Shown here piece by piece: positions 8,386-17,768 of a stretch of 64,000 bases of DNA. A program made the translations under genes and the position numbers. Source of the stretch: Rhodobacter sp. Its GTDB lineage: Bacteria > Pseudomonadota > Alphaproteobacteria > Rhodobacterales > Rhodobacteraceae. The notes below the pieces were generated by a model. That model ran no database searches and was not told where the DNA came from. It saw only the letters and a program-made list of their open reading frames with translations. Positions within the stretch are counted from its first letter, which is position 1. Every line of letters starts with the position of its first letter. The DNA is taken from the NCBI GenBank assembly GCA_020250175.1, contig JADCEN010000028.1, positions 33,998 through 97,997 of the forward strand, in the 5' to 3' direction.

Positions 8386-8973
8386 TCAGTCCCCGCCTTC
8401 GTATCCAAGTTCTGCCCGCCGTCCGGACAAAAGCGCAGCCAGCCCCTTCTTGCCGCGCGCGACCAGACTTTCGACCGCTTCCACCCCGATGTCCATCACT
8501 GCGGCAATCTCCGGATTGCTCAGGCCTTCGATATGGCGCAGCACCACGGCCTGCCTCTGGCGGTCCGGCAAGGCCGCCAGTGCCTTGTCCAGGGCCAGCA
8601 CCCGGTCCGCCTCGATCAGCCGGGCGACCACGCCGGGCGCGGAATCTTCGGGTTCCGCCACCTCGTCCAGCCCGCGCGGCCGGGATTTGCGCAGCCGGTC
8701 CAGACACAGGTTGGACGCAACGCGGTACAACCAGGTGGCCACCCTGGCCTCGCCCTGCCGCCAGTCGGGGGCCATGTGCCACAGCCGCAGCATCGCCTCC
8801 TGGGTCACGTCTTCTGCCTCGGTCCGATCCGCCAGCATCCGCGCGGCGAACCCCAGCACCCGCGGCGTCAGGCGCAGGGTCAACGCCCGCGCCGCCCCCG
8901 GATCGCCGTTGGCATAAAGGACAAGCAGCGCCTCGTCCGAAACGTCCGAAAGGGCATCCGGGGCCATGGGCAT
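8386..8973 (-). CDS. ECF-family RNA polymerase sigma factor
   Basis: The 195-aa product has sigma region 2 (ALTLRLTPRVLGFAARML, then DRTEAEDVTQEAMLRLW and ATWLYRVASNLCLDRLRK) and region 4 (ALAALPDRQRQAVVLRHIEG...IAAVMDIGVEAVESLVARG). These are the hallmarks of a two-domain ECF sigma factor. It should direct transcription of a small regulon, probably including its own operon with the two membrane/periplasmic genes downstream. MAPDALSD at 8967 is an alternative start. The hairpin at 9016-9042 separates it from the EF-hand gene upstream. Confidence 0.9.
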   Translation of the reverse strand: MPMAPDALSDVSDEALLVLYANGDPGAARALTLRLTPRVLGFAARMLADRTEAEDVTQEAMLRLWHMAPDWRQGEARVATWLYRVASNLCLDRLRKSRPRGLDEVAEPEDSAPGVVARLIEADRVLALDKALAALPDRQRQAVVLRHIEGLSNPEIAAVMDIGVEAVESLVARGKKGLAALLSGRRAELGYEGGD

Positions 8974-9015
8974 CGTGCCTGCGGTCTATCCTGCTTTCGT
9001 CCGCCGCGCAAAGGC

Positions 9016-9042
9016 GGCACGCCCCGACAGGCGGGGCGTGCC
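9016..9042 (-). terminator. Hairpin after the EF-hand gene
   Basis: GGCACGCCCC and GGGGCGTGCC form a perfect 10-bp stem with a 7-base loop, eight bases beyond the EF-hand stop codon. The T-run after it on the minus strand is weak (GCCTTTGCG), so it may be a partial terminator or an RNA-stabilising structure. Confidence 0.55.
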
Positions 9043-9049
9043 GGCCGGG

Positions 9050-9628
9050 TCAGTTGTTGCCGCCGCCAAACCAGCCACCCATTTGGCCGTGCCCGTCGCC
9101 GCCATGCCCGCGCCCGCGCTTGCCCTGCATCCTGTCCTGCATCTGGGCCTGCATGGCCGCAAGCTCGGCCTGCGAGATGGCATCATCACCGTCGGTATCC
9201 AGACGGTCGAACATGCGGTCCGGCATCGGGCTGGCGATCAGTTCGGACACCGTCAGCATCCCGTCACCATCCGCGTCCAGCTCGGCGACCATGCGGGCGG
9301 CCCGGTCATTTGCCCGCTCGGCCATCCGGGCCATCTGCAGGGCGGCAATCTCGTCAACGCTGAGCTTGCCGTCAGAATTGGCATCCGCCGCCGCCACACG
9401 GGCGGTGCGGGCCGCAGCGACCTCTGCCTTGGTCACCTTGCCGTCCTTGTCGGCATCCAGTGTTTCAAAGTCGAACATCGGCCTGGCCCCGGGGCCCCCG
9501 GCCATCATGCCCTGTCCGCCCATGCCCATGCCGGTTTCGTCCTGTGCCTGCGACGGCAGGGCTGCAAACAACCCGAGTCCGAAAACCGCAGCCAGTGTTG
9601 CGCCCGTCAATGCCTTGGTCCAGTTCAT
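9050..9628 (-). CDS. Secreted EF-hand calcium-binding protein
   Basis: The 192-aa product has a signal peptide (MNWTKALTGATLAAVFGLGL...PSQAQ), a Gly/Met-rich linker, and EF-hand loops DADKDGKVTKAE, DANSDGKLSVDE, DADGDGMLTVSE and DTDGDDAISQAE, followed by a Gly/His-rich tail. All four loops keep acidic residues at positions 1, 3 and 12, so four bound Ca2+ ions are plausible. It is exported to the periplasm. It lies just upstream of the ECF sigma operon on the same strand, separated by a hairpin, which suggests shared envelope-stress or metal-related control without proving it. Confidence 0.85.
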   Translation of the reverse strand: MNWTKALTGATLAAVFGLGLFAALPSQAQDETGMGMGGQGMMAGGPGARPMFDFETLDADKDGKVTKAEVAAARTARVAAADANSDGKLSVDEIAALQMARMAERANDRAARMVAELDADGDGMLTVSELIASPMPDRMFDRLDTDGDDAISQAELAAMQAQMQDRMQGKRGRGHGGDGHGQMGGWFGGGNN

Positions 9629-9810
9629 CACGGTATCCTTTTCTTTCAGCGGCCCCGTGCCGCGTTTCATGCGCGTCAAACGCACCAGGCCGCCCTTTCC
9701 GTCGCCGGTTTCGGCAGATTCTTGCGACATCGCGCCGCAAGCTGACCCGGCCCCTCTACATTTGCGGGGCGGGCGTCTAGAACTCGCGCGCAATGACAGG
9801 TGAACCCCGA

Positions 9811-10206
9811 ATGACCAGCCCCACCATCCCGCAGGACGATGAGGATCGCCCGATGCGGCCCGCCCTGCTGCGCGGCTGGCGCCGACGCTGCCCCAACTGC
9901 GGGGCAGGCCCCTTGCTGAGCGGCTATCTTTCCGTGCGCGATGCCTGCCCGGTCTGCAGCGAGGATTTCCACCATCAGCGCGCCGATGATGGTCCGGCCT
10001 ATCTGACCATCCTGATCGTCGGCCACCTGATGGCCCCGCTGATCCTGTGGAGCTTTGTGCGCTTTCGCCCCGATCCGCTGATCCTGGCGTCGGTCTTTTC
10101 GGTCGGCACGGTGGCCCTGTCTTTGTACCTGCTGCCCCGCTTGAAGGGCGTGCTGGTCGCGATCCAGTGGGCGCGGCGCATGCACGGATTCGGGACCGGT
10201 GGCTGA
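9811..10206 (+). CDS. DUF983 family membrane protein
   Basis: A 131-aa protein with an N-terminal zinc-ribbon-like pair (CPNCGAG and CPVCSEDF), a conserved HHQRADDGPAYLTILIVGH segment and two membrane helices (about LTILIVGHLMAPLILWSFV and ILASVFSVGTVALSLYLL). This is the standard DUF983 layout; the function is unknown. The start at 9811 has AGGTGA seven bases upstream; 9793 is an in-frame alternative. Its end overlaps the NUDIX gene start by eight bases, so the two are co-translated. Confidence 0.85.
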   Translation: MTSPTIPQDDEDRPMRPALLRGWRRRCPNCGAGPLLSGYLSVRDACPVCSEDFHHQRADDGPAYLTILIVGHLMAPLILWSFVRFRPDPLILASVFSVGTVALSLYLLPRLKGVLVAIQWARRMHGFGTGG

Positions 10207-10867
10207 CGCGCCCGGCACCATTCGCGATGCGGCAACCATCGTGCTGATGCGCGGCCAGGGGCCGGACCCGCAGGTGCTGATGGGCCAGCGCGGTGCCGGT
10301 GCTGTCTTCATGCCGTCGAAATATGTCTTTCCCGGCGGCGCGGTTGACGCGGGCGATGCGCTGGTTCCCTTGGGGCCTGCCCTGCATCCCACCTGCGCGG
10401 CGCGGCTTGCCGCACCGGGTGCCCCCCCGGCCAGCGCGCTTGCCGCCGCGGCCATCCGTGAACTGTGGGAAGAGACCGGCCTTGCCCTGGGATGCCCAGG
10501 GCAGGCCGCACTGCCCCCCGGCTGGGCCGGTTTTGCCGCGCAGGGCCTTGTTCCCGATGCTTCTGCGCTGCGCTTTGTCTTTCGGGCGATCACCCCGCCC
10601 GGTCGGTCACGCCGCTTTGATGCGCGATTCTTTCTGGCCGATGCCGCGCGCGTCATCGGTGATCCCGATGATTTCTCGGCCGCGTCGGATGAGCTGGGGC
10701 ATCTGCACTGGTTGCCGCTGTCACAGGCGCGCGAGCTTGATCTGCCTTTCATCACCGAAGTGGTGCTGGCCGAAGTGGCGGTTCTTGCCGACACCGCAGG
10801 CCCGCCCCCGCCCGTGCCCTTCTTCGACAATTCCGGTCCCGTCCCCACGTTCCGCCGGATTGGCTGA
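10199..10867 (+). CDS. NUDIX hydrolase
   Basis: The 222-aa product begins at a GTG inside the DUF983 gene. It carries a NUDIX box with an insertion between the first Gly pair (FPGGAVDAGD) and the catalytic helix AAIRELWEETGLALG, with the two catalytic Glu in REXXEE. Such enzymes hydrolyse a nucleoside diphosphate linked to another group; this subtype with an extended insertion resembles the CoA-pyrophosphatase/NUDT19-like group, but substrate is uncertain. Two-gene unit with DUF983; convergent with the desaturase gene. Confidence 0.85.
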   Translation: MADAPGTIRDAATIVLMRGQGPDPQVLMGQRGAGAVFMPSKYVFPGGAVDAGDALVPLGPALHPTCAARLAAPGAPPASALAAAAIRELWEETGLALGCPGQAALPPGWAGFAAQGLVPDASALRFVFRAITPPGRSRRFDARFFLADAARVIGDPDDFSAASDELGHLHWLPLSQARELDLPFITEVVLAEVAVLADTAGPPPPVPFFDNSGPVPTFRRIG

Positions 10868-10956
10868 TCGGGCCGCCGTCACCTGTGCGGTGACGATCAC
10901 CGAAGACGCCGTCCGCCCGCATTGTCAGACGCGCGGCCCTTGGGCCACAATCTTTG

Positions 10957-11937
10957 CTATTGGGCTGGGACAGGGGCCGGGGCGCTGTCTGGCCCGGCAA
11001 CGGGCGGACCGGGTGGCCACAGTGGATGTGGCACCGGGTCTTTCGCACGCAGAAGATAGCGGGCAAAGACTTCGGCGTAGGAGCGGTATAGATAGCCCTC
11101 GTTCCGGCGCAGGTAATGCTCGCGGTTGGCACGGTAGGTGGCGGGCAGCCGGTACCATGGCACCGTGGGGTGCATGTGGTGTACCACATGCAGATTGTTG
11201 TTCAGAAACAGCAGCGCCAGCGGACCCCGGTCTTCGATGATTACGGTTCTTGCCCGCGCGGCCTCATGCGCGCGATGTTCCAGAAAGGTCCGGATCTTGA
11301 GCAGGCTGTAGGCAACGTACGTGGCCAGAAGATAGGACCAGACCGGCATGGTCGCAACTGCCACCAGCCAGACGGCAATCATCGCCGCGCCCAGCGCATG
11401 CAGCCCCCAGGATCGGGCAACACTTCGGTCGCCACGGCGGACTGCGGCCAGATCGCCGACAGCAAGATGCCAAAGGCCAAGTGCCGGACCAACCAGCATC
11501 CGGCCCAGAAGCGTGTTGTTGATCCGATACAGGGCGCGCAGGGGCCGCGACATGCGGGCCCAGACCGCCGGGTCCTGATAATTCGATTCCGGGTCATCAT
11601 AGGGGTCGGTCAGGGCCGGATCATGATGATGCGCAAGATGCAGGTCGCGGAACCGGCCATACGGCACGCCAAGGTTCAACGCAGGGAAAACCAGCGCCTC
11701 GTTCAGCGCGCGGGACCGGAACGGATGGCCGTGCAGCACCTCATGCTGAAGCGACGAAAACTGCGCCATGGCCACGGCGGCAAGCCCGACCCCCAACGGC
11801 AGCCAAAGCGAGGCGGCATAGGTGGTTGCAACGATCCACAGAACATAGGTGGCAAGAAGAAGAAGCAGGGTTGGCCATTCCACCACCAAACCGTCGCGCC
11901 GCACCCTGACCTCCGCAAACCTGTTCACCCGGTCCAT
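10957..11937 (-). CDS. Membrane fatty acid desaturase
   Basis: The 326-aa product has the three histidine boxes of membrane di-iron desaturases: HEVLHG, HLAHHH and NLHVVHHMHP, separated by hydrophobic stretches (TLLLLLATYVLWIVATTY; ALGAAMIAVWLVAV). It should introduce a double bond, or hydroxylate, a lipid acyl chain or carotenoid-like substrate in the inner membrane; the exact substrate is unknown. The start is the ATG at 11937 (MDRVNRF); a GTG at 11943 adds two residues. The Pro/Ala-rich tail is not conserved-looking. It is divergent from an XRE regulator across a short region with palindromes, suggesting direct control. Confidence 0.85.
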   Translation of the reverse strand: MDRVNRFAEVRVRRDGLVVEWPTLLLLLATYVLWIVATTYAASLWLPLGVGLAAVAMAQFSSLQHEVLHGHPFRSRALNEALVFPALNLGVPYGRFRDLHLAHHHDPALTDPYDDPESNYQDPAVWARMSRPLRALYRINNTLLGRMLVGPALGLWHLAVGDLAAVRRGDRSVARSWGLHALGAAMIAVWLVAVATMPVWSYLLATYVAYSLLKIRTFLEHRAHEAARARTVIIEDRGPLALLFLNNNLHVVHHMHPTVPWYRLPATYRANREHYLRRNEGYLYRSYAEVFARYLLRAKDPVPHPLWPPGPPVAGPDSAPAPVPAQ

Positions 11938-11942
11938 TACCA

Positions 11943-12008
11943 CTTGATCAAGCGATACGGAATCTGGAAGATCGGCAACACCTTGTCAACATTTGTGATC
12001 ATGATCAC
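11943..12008. promoter_or_regulatory. Divergent promoter/operator region with palindromes
   Basis: The 74 bases between the desaturase and XRE gene starts contain a perfect 14-bp palindrome, GTGATCATGATCAC, at 11995-12008 and a second, CTTGATCAAG, at 11943-11952; they share a TGATCA core. The first ends four bases before the XRE start codon, leaving no room for a normal ribosome site, so the regulator may be leaderless or start downstream. Both are plausible binding sites for the XRE protein. Confidence 0.55.
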
Positions 12009-12011
12009 CAG

Positions 12012-12872
12012 ATGATGGATAAATTGGACAAGCGCCTTCGGGCCGATCTGTTTCGCGCCCGGCTGGCGCAGGCGATGTCCGCGCGGGGCATGACGCAAAG
12101 CGCGCTGGCGCGCCGGATCGAGGTGGACCGGTCCACCATCTCGCAACTGCTGGAGGCCGGGTCGGCCCGGTTGCCCAATGCCCAGATTGCTGCGGAAACG
12201 GCTGCGGCGCTGGACGTTACGTCGGACTGGCTGCTTGGCCTGTCGAACCGGCCCGAACCGCCGGATCAGCTTATGGCAACGGCCCTGACCCTGTGCGAGG
12301 CCCCCCGCGCCCTGATTGACGAGGCCCTTTTCAGCTGGCATCAGGAGGCGGCAGGCTACAAGATCCGGCACGTTCCCGCCACCCTGCCCGACATGGTCAA
12401 GACCCGGGCCATGATGGAATGGGAATATGCCGCGCAACTGGGCCCCGACGCGCAAGAGGCGATCAGCACTTCGGATGCGCGGCTGGCCTGGATGCGCACT
12501 GCCAGGTCGGACTATGAGATTGCCCTGCCCCTGCACGAGCTGTCGGCCTTTGCGCGGGCCGAAGGGTATTACGCCGGTCTGCCGGCCGACATCCGGCTGG
12601 GCCAGATCGACCGCATCCTTGATCTGGCCGAACGGCTTTATCCGGCCATGCGCATCTATCTTTATGATGCCCGCCAGATCTATTCTGCGCCGATCACCGT
12701 ATTCGGCCCGCTTCTTGCGGTGGTGTACCTGGGGCCTACCTATCTGGCATTCCGCGATGCGGAACGGGTTGCGGTCCTGTCCCGGCAATTTGACGGGCTG
12801 ATCCGCGCAGCACAGGTCGGCGCGCGCGAGGTGCCTGCGCATCTGCGCGCGCTGCGCCGCGACATCGGCTGA
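12012..12872 (+). CDS. XRE-family transcriptional regulator
   Basis: The 286-aa product has an N-terminal helix-turn-helix (RLAQAMSARGMTQSALARRI then VDRSTISQLLE and ALDVTSDWLLGLS), typical of Cro/C1-type DNA binding. A larger C-terminal region (about residues 90-280) ends in YLYDARQIYSAPITVFGP and VVYLGPTYLAFR and probably senses a ligand or oligomerises. It is divergent from the desaturase gene, and the perfect palindrome next to its start suggests autoregulation and control of the desaturase. The first or second ATG (12012/12015) could be used; no clear ribosome site is visible for either. Confidence 0.8.
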   Translation: MMDKLDKRLRADLFRARLAQAMSARGMTQSALARRIEVDRSTISQLLEAGSARLPNAQIAAETAAALDVTSDWLLGLSNRPEPPDQLMATALTLCEAPRALIDEALFSWHQEAAGYKIRHVPATLPDMVKTRAMMEWEYAAQLGPDAQEAISTSDARLAWMRTARSDYEIALPLHELSAFARAEGYYAGLPADIRLGQIDRILDLAERLYPAMRIYLYDARQIYSAPITVFGPLLAVVYLGPTYLAFRDAERVAVLSRQFDGLIRAAQVGAREVPAHLRALRRDIG

Positions 12873-13613
12873 TCAGAGCTTGGCCGCCACATCCTCGGGC
12901 ACGTCGAAATTGGCGGTGACGGTCTGGACGTCATCATCTTCTTCCAGCGTGTCGATCAGCTTCATCAGCCTGGTCGCCGTTTCCAGATCCACATCCGTCC
13001 GGGTCTGCGGTTTCCAGATCAGCCTCGCCTCGGTGCTTTCGCCCAGCGCCTTGTCCAGCGCCTCGCTGACTTCTGCCAGCGCGGTATCGGCACAATAGAT
13101 ATAGTGGCCATCCCGGTCCGAGTCCACATCATCTGCCCCGGCCTCAAGCGCGGCCATCAGCACGCTGTCGGCATCGGCGATGGTCGCCGGATAGATGATC
13201 TCTCCGACGCGGTCGAACATGAAACTGACCGAGCCCGTGGTGCCCAGATTGCCGCCGTGCTTGGTGAAATAGCTGCGCACATTGGACGCGGTGCGGTTCA
13301 GGTTATCGGTCATCGTCTCGACAATGATCGCGATGCCGTTGGGGCCGTAGCCCTCATAGCGGATTTCCGAATAATCCTCGGCATCGCCGCCCTGCGATTT
13401 GCGGATCGCGCGGTCGATCACGTCTTTCGGCACTGACGCGGCCTTGGCCGCCTTGACCGCCAGACGCAGACGCGGGTTCTTGTCTGGATCGGGGTCGCCC
13501 ATCTTGGCGGCAACGGTGATTTCCTTTGCCAGCTTCGAGAACATCTTTGAGCGCAGCTTGTCCTGCTTGCCCTTGCGGTGCTGGATATTCGCCCATTTCG
13601 AATGGCCTGCCAT
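12873..13613 (-). CDS. yebC: YebC/PmpR family protein
   Basis: The 246-aa product begins [18 protein letters not shown], the signature of the YebC/PmpR (TACO1) family, and continues with [19 protein letters not shown] and [19 protein letters not shown]. Members bind DNA or assist translation of difficult peptide sequences on the ribosome. Length and motifs are standard. Its stop is immediately next to the XRE stop (convergent). It is divergent from hisS across about 155 bases that should hold both promoters. Confidence 0.95.
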   Translation of the reverse strand: MAGHSKWANIQHRKGKQDKLRSKMFSKLAKEITVAAKMGDPDPDKNPRLRLAVKAAKAASVPKDVIDRAIRKSQGGDAEDYSEIRYEGYGPNGIAIIVETMTDNLNRTASNVRSYFTKHGGNLGTTGSVSFMFDRVGEIIYPATIADADSVLMAALEAGADDVDSDRDGHYIYCADTALAEVSEALDKALGESTEARLIWKPQTRTDVDLETATRLMKLIDTLEEDDDVQTVTANFDVPEDVAAKL

Positions 13614-13768
13614 GACCCGTCTCCGGAAATTGTGCCCGTTTGTGATCGGGCTTGTCTATATCAGCCGCCCCTTTGCCCGCAACCCCGCCGCCCCGCACCC
13701 CTGCGGGCCTTGCTTGCCCCGACGCCTGCCTTCGGCTAAGGCACGCCCACCACGGCAGGGGACGCAGC

Positions 13769-15355
13769 ATGGCGGGCGAAAAGGCACCACGGCGGCCAAA
13801 GGCGGAAACGCCAAAAGGGTTCCGCGACTATTTCGGCGCGGATGTGGCCGAACGCAAGGCCATGCTGGATGCGATTGCCGCCGTTTATCACCGCCACGGC
13901 TTTGACCCGCTGGAAACATCGGCCGTGGAAACGGTGGAGGCGCTGGGCAAGTTCCTGCCCGATGTGGACCGCCCGAATGAAGGCGTGTTCGGCTGGCAGG
14001 ACGAAGACGGCGACTGGCTGGCGCTGCGCTATGACCTGACCGCGCCGCTCGCCCGCGTGGCGGCCCAGTTCCGCAACGACCTGCCCAGCCCCTACCGCCG
14101 CTATGCCATGGGCCCGGTCTGGCGCAACGAGAAGCCGGGTCCGGGCCGCTTCCGCCAGTTCTACCAATGCGATGCCGATACCGTTGGCAGCGCCTCGGTG
14201 GCGGCAGATGCCGAGATTTGCGCCATGCTGGCGGATGCGCTGGAAGAGGTGGGCATTCCGCGCGGCGACTACATCGTGCGGGTGAACAACCGGAAAGTGC
14301 TAGATGGGGTTATTGACCTCGTTTTTGGGTATCAAGAGAACGACGAAGTCGGCCAAATGGGAGCGGTCTTTGACCGCGAAACGCGGAAAGACAAGATACT
14401 TCGTGCGATTGATAAATTTGACAAGTTCGGCGCGGAAGGAGTCCGGCAGCTTTTGACAAATGGTAGGAAAGACCAGTCGGGCGACTTTACAAAAGGTTGC
14501 GGGCTAACGGAGACTCAGGCCGACACAGTCTTGAGCTTTCTGACGGCGCGAAAGATCAGCAATGCTGCCACTTTGTCTGAACTTCGAAACCTTGTTGGGA
14601 GTGTCCCAAAAGGTGCGGATGGGGTTTCTGAACTTGAGGAAATCGCAAAACTCTTAGCTACTCAGGGTCTCTTCGAAGACCAGATCGTGATCGACCCTTC
14701 GGTCGTGCGTGGGCTTGGCTATTACACCGGGCCGGTGTTCGAGGCAGAGCTGACCTTCGAAATCCTCGACGAAAAGGGCCGCAAGCGCCAGTTCGGCTCG
14801 GTGGCCGGGGGCGGGCGCTATGATGATCTGGTAAAGCGCTTCACCGGCCAGTCCGTGCCCGCCACCGGTGTTTCAATCGGGGTGGACCGGCTGCTGGCGG
14901 CGCTGCGCGCCAAGGGCGGCGCCGGTGGCGAAACCACGGGGCCGGTCGTGGTCACCGTCATGGACCGCGACAGGATGGCGGATTACATGGCGATGGCCGC
15001 TGATCTACGCCGGGCGGGCATCCGGGCCGAGGTTTATCTGGGCAACCCGAAGAATTTCGGCAACCAGCTGAAATATGCCGACAAGCGCAGTGCACCGGTT
15101 TCTGTCATTCAGGGGTCAGAAGAGTTATCAAGAGGCGAGGTCACACTAAGAAACCTTCGGCTTGGAACATATCTCTCCAAAGACAGCCTTTCCAAGGATG
15201 ACTGGTCGTCACGTTTCCATCAAACCCAAGTGAAGCGATCCGAACTTGTTTCCGAAGTGAACCGATTGTTGCTACAGAAAAGCTTCTTCACACGGGACGG
15301 AAGGGTTTTCGATCAGGATGGGAAATTCGTTGTAGACCTTGGCGTTTTTGGATGA
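13769..15355 (+). CDS. hisS: Histidyl-tRNA synthetase with mosaic base composition
   Basis: The 528-aa product has class II motifs ([26 protein letters not shown]; later [14 protein letters not shown] and [15 protein letters not shown]) and a C-terminal anticodon-binding region. It charges tRNA-His. The start [20 protein letters not shown] gives the family N-terminus. Two parts, about 14295-14690 (insertion region) and 15105-15354 (C-terminal domain), are visibly AT-richer, with codons such as CTA, ATA and AGG. The flanking segments have the usual high-GC codon use. This mosaic suggests recombination with a more distant hisS. The stop overlaps hisZ by four bases. Confidence 0.93.
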   Translation: MAGEKAPRRPKAETPKGFRDYFGADVAERKAMLDAIAAVYHRHGFDPLETSAVETVEALGKFLPDVDRPNEGVFGWQDEDGDWLALRYDLTAPLARVAAQFRNDLPSPYRRYAMGPVWRNEKPGPGRFRQFYQCDADTVGSASVAADAEICAMLADALEEVGIPRGDYIVRVNNRKVLDGVIDLVFGYQENDEVGQMGAVFDRETRKDKILRAIDKFDKFGAEGVRQLLTNGRKDQSGDFTKGCGLTETQADTVLSFLTARKISNAATLSELRNLVGSVPKGADGVSELEEIAKLLATQGLFEDQIVIDPSVVRGLGYYTGPVFEAELTFEILDEKGRKRQFGSVAGGGRYDDLVKRFTGQSVPATGVSIGVDRLLAALRAKGGAGGETTGPVVVTVMDRDRMADYMAMAADLRRAGIRAEVYLGNPKNFGNQLKYADKRSAPVSVIQGSEELSRGEVTLRNLRLGTYLSKDSLSKDDWSSRFHQTQVKRSELVSEVNRLLLQKSFFTRDGRVFDQDGKFVVDLGVFG

Positions 15356-16452
15356 CCGACCGCGCCACCATCCGGGCCGAGGCGGACCGGCTGTTCACCG
15401 CCCTGCAGGAAACCGGCGCACAGGTGGCAGAAGCCGACATCCTGCTTCCCGCCGGGGCGCTGCTGGACCTCTATGGTGAAGACATCCGCGCCCGCGCCTA
15501 TGTCACGCAGGACCCGATCCGGGGCGAGATGATGCTGCGCCCGGATTTCACCGTTCCGGTCGTGCAGATGCACATGACCCATGGCGCGGAACCGGCGCGT
15601 TACTGCTACCGGGGCGAAGTGTTCCGCAAGCAGGACCATATCGCGGCGCGGGCCAGCGAATACCTTCAGGTCGGGTACGAGGTTTTCGCCCGTGACGCCC
15701 CGGCCACAGCGGATGCCGAAGCATTCGCGCTGTTCCACCGCCTGCTGGCCCCGCTGAATCTGCGCCCGGCCACCGGCGATATGGGTATTCTGCTGGCCGC
15801 CGTGCGCGGCCTGCACACCACCGACCGGCGCAAGGCCGCGCTGTTGCGCCACGTCTGGCGCCCGCGCCGGTTTCGCGCCCTGCTGGACCGGTTTGCGGGC
15901 CGCACGCCCCTGCCGCAGGCGCGCGTGCGGCTGCTGGACCGGCTGCGGTCGGACACGCCGCAGGCGCTGATGCAGGCCGCCGGCCCCTTCATCGGCCTGC
16001 GCGCCCCCGAAGAGGTGGCCGCCCGCGCCCGCAGCCTGATCGAAGACAGCGCCGCCCCGCCGGTTTCACACCGCGAGGCGGCACTGCTGGATGACCTTCT
16101 TGCCGTCAGCGCGGCCGCCCCGGAGGCATTGGCACGCCTTCAGGACATCGCGGCCAGCCTGCCCAGCATAGTGCCGGCCGTCGAGCGATTTTCAGACCGC
16201 CTTTCAGCACTGACCGCCCTTGGAATCGACACGGCAACCCTGCCGTTTCAGGCCAGCCACGGGCGCAGCACGCTGGAATACTACGACGGCTTCGTGTTCA
16301 GCTTTCATGCCGACAGGCCGGGCTGGCCACCGGTGGCCAGCGGCGGGCGCTATGATGCGCTGACCTCTGTGCTGGGGCAGGGCCGGTCGATCCCGGCGGT
16401 CGGCGGCGTCATCCGCCCCGGTCTGGTCGCAGCACTTGGGGCCGCGTCATGA
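15352..16452 (+). CDS. hisZ: ATP phosphoribosyltransferase regulatory subunit
   Basis: The 366-aa product resembles a histidyl-tRNA synthetase catalytic core without the anticodon domain: [27 protein letters not shown] and, near the end, [12 protein letters not shown] and [15 protein letters not shown]. HisZ binds the short form of HisG to make the active, histidine-sensitive enzyme for the first step of histidine synthesis. It starts inside the hisS stop (ATGA) and overlaps hisG by four bases, so the three genes are translationally coupled. Unlike hisS it has uniform high-GC codon use. Confidence 0.92.
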   Translation: MTDRATIRAEADRLFTALQETGAQVAEADILLPAGALLDLYGEDIRARAYVTQDPIRGEMMLRPDFTVPVVQMHMTHGAEPARYCYRGEVFRKQDHIAARASEYLQVGYEVFARDAPATADAEAFALFHRLLAPLNLRPATGDMGILLAAVRGLHTTDRRKAALLRHVWRPRRFRALLDRFAGRTPLPQARVRLLDRLRSDTPQALMQAAGPFIGLRAPEEVAARARSLIEDSAAPPVSHREAALLDDLLAVSAAAPEALARLQDIAASLPSIVPAVERFSDRLSALTALGIDTATLPFQASHGRSTLEYYDGFVFSFHADRPGWPPVASGGRYDALTSVLGQGRSIPAVGGVIRPGLVAALGAAS

Positions 16453-17159
16453 CGCTGAAGATCGGGGTGCCGTCCAAGGGGCGGCTGATGGACAGGACCT
16501 TTGCCTGGTTCGGTGCGCGGGGCCTGACGATGCGCCAGTCCGGATCGGAACGCGAATACTCCGGCAGCATGGACGGGTTGGACGGTGCCGAACTGGTGCT
16601 GCTGTCGGCCAGCGAGATTCCGCGCGAGCTTTCGGCGGGGCGCATCCACCTGGGCGTGACCGGGTCCGATCTGGTCCGCGACAGGCTGGCGGACTGGGAC
16701 ATGCAGGTGGCCGAACTGGCGGCGCTGGGCTTTGGCCAGGCTGATCTGATCATCGCGGTGCCCGCCGCCTGGATCGATGTCGATACGCTGGACGATCTGG
16801 ATGCGGTTGCCGCCGCCTTCCGCGCCGCGCATGGCCACCGGCTGCGCATTGCCACCAAGTATCACCGGCTGGTGCGCGATTTTCTGGCCGGTCAGGGCGT
16901 GGCCGATTACCAGCTTGTCGACAGTCTTGGCGCCACCGAGGGCAGCGTGAGAAACCTCACGGCCGAGGCGATTGCCGACATCACCTCGACCGGGGAAACG
17001 CTGCGGGCGAACCACCTCAAGATGCTGTCCGACGGCTTGGTCCACCGGTCCGAGGCAACGCTCTATGCCGCCCGTGCCGCCGACTGGACGCCTGCGGCGC
17101 GCGCCGCGCTGGCGGATCTGGCCCGGTGCGCGGGGCTGGTGCCCCCGGCGCTGCCCTGA
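16449..17159 (+). CDS. hisG: ATP phosphoribosyltransferase, short form
   Basis: The 236-aa length marks the short HisG type that needs HisZ. Motifs include LKIGVPSKGRLMD at the N-terminus, GVTGSDLVRD, TKYHRLVRDFLAG and the phosphoribosyl-binding loop near ATEGSVRNLTAEAIADI. It condenses ATP with PRPP to start histidine synthesis. It overlaps hisZ by four bases. Immediately after its stop the sequence changes to decayed insertion-sequence DNA, so the natural end of the operon may have been lost or replaced. Confidence 0.95.
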   Translation: MTLKIGVPSKGRLMDRTFAWFGARGLTMRQSGSEREYSGSMDGLDGAELVLLSASEIPRELSAGRIHLGVTGSDLVRDRLADWDMQVAELAALGFGQADLIIAVPAAWIDVDTLDDLDAVAAAFRAAHGHRLRIATKYHRLVRDFLAGQGVADYQLVDSLGATEGSVRNLTAEAIADITSTGETLRANHLKMLSDGLVHRSEATLYAARAADWTPAARAALADLARCAGLVPPALP

Positions 17160-17164
17160 GAGTC

Positions 17165-17768
17165 TGGTTCAAGACCAAACGGACGATGTCCTGCCCTTGC
17201 AGGATCGCGCGTGACGCGTCGGATATGGGTGATGATGACCCATGCACTGGCGCTGGCGATTGATTTTTCCCGGTCCCTTGACAGGCGGCGGCATCCGCCC
17301 GGCCATGCAAGGGCAGGCCCGGCGACCCGGCGGCGGGGCAGGCCCTGAAAGCCATTGGCGATGTCGGAGCGTTTGATGATCCGGATGGTCCGGCGTCCGG
17401 CGTCTGTCAGGGGCGTCCCGCAGTTTGGGGCCGGCATAACCACCGCCGACACCATGACGCAGCCCGGAATCGCGCCCAGCGACAACGGTCGGACCATCCG
17501 GCGCGCCATCGCGGCCCTGAATTCAGGCACCGTGGACCTTGAGCGCGGCGGGCAATCCGGCGATGTCGGTGACAATATGGCGTTTACGCCCCTTGATCCG
17601 CTTTCTGGCGTCACATCCTCTGACGCCGTCACCTTCCGTGGTTTCTACGCTCTGGCTGTCGATGACGCCGGTCGTCGTCCCGGCTTTGCGGCCCCTCGGC
17701 CACAGGCGCGATCCCGGCAGGTTTGCCGGTGATCTTCTTCAGCAGACCGTCCCTGCGCCAGGTGCAGG
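17165..17768 (-). pseudogene. IS5-family transposase remnant
   Basis: Reading the minus strand in pieces recovers an IS5-type transposase. In order these are WRRDGLLKKI, then VIDSQSVETTEGDG, KRIKGRKRHIVTDIAGLP, a premature stop just after, and in another frame IKRSDIANGFQGLPRRR, LAWPGGCRRLSRD and EKSIASASAWVIITHIRR. These correspond to the family's IDSQSVKTTE, GRKRHIVTDT and LPRRWVVERT..AWL blocks. At least one stop and one frameshift, and altered catalytic-region residues, make it non-functional. Its 5' end is fused to the IS110-type fragment. No intact terminal inverted repeats were identified. Confidence 0.75.

Noticed and set aside
14295..14690. Possible intein or inserted element in hisS
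   Set aside because: The frame stays open, no intein splice motifs are visible and the flanking HisRS motifs align normally; recombination of an existing region explains the composition better.
17160..17200. Possible tRNA at GGTTCAAGACC after hisG
   Set aside because: No acceptor or anticodon stems could be built; the sequence reads as the end of the IS5-type remnant.
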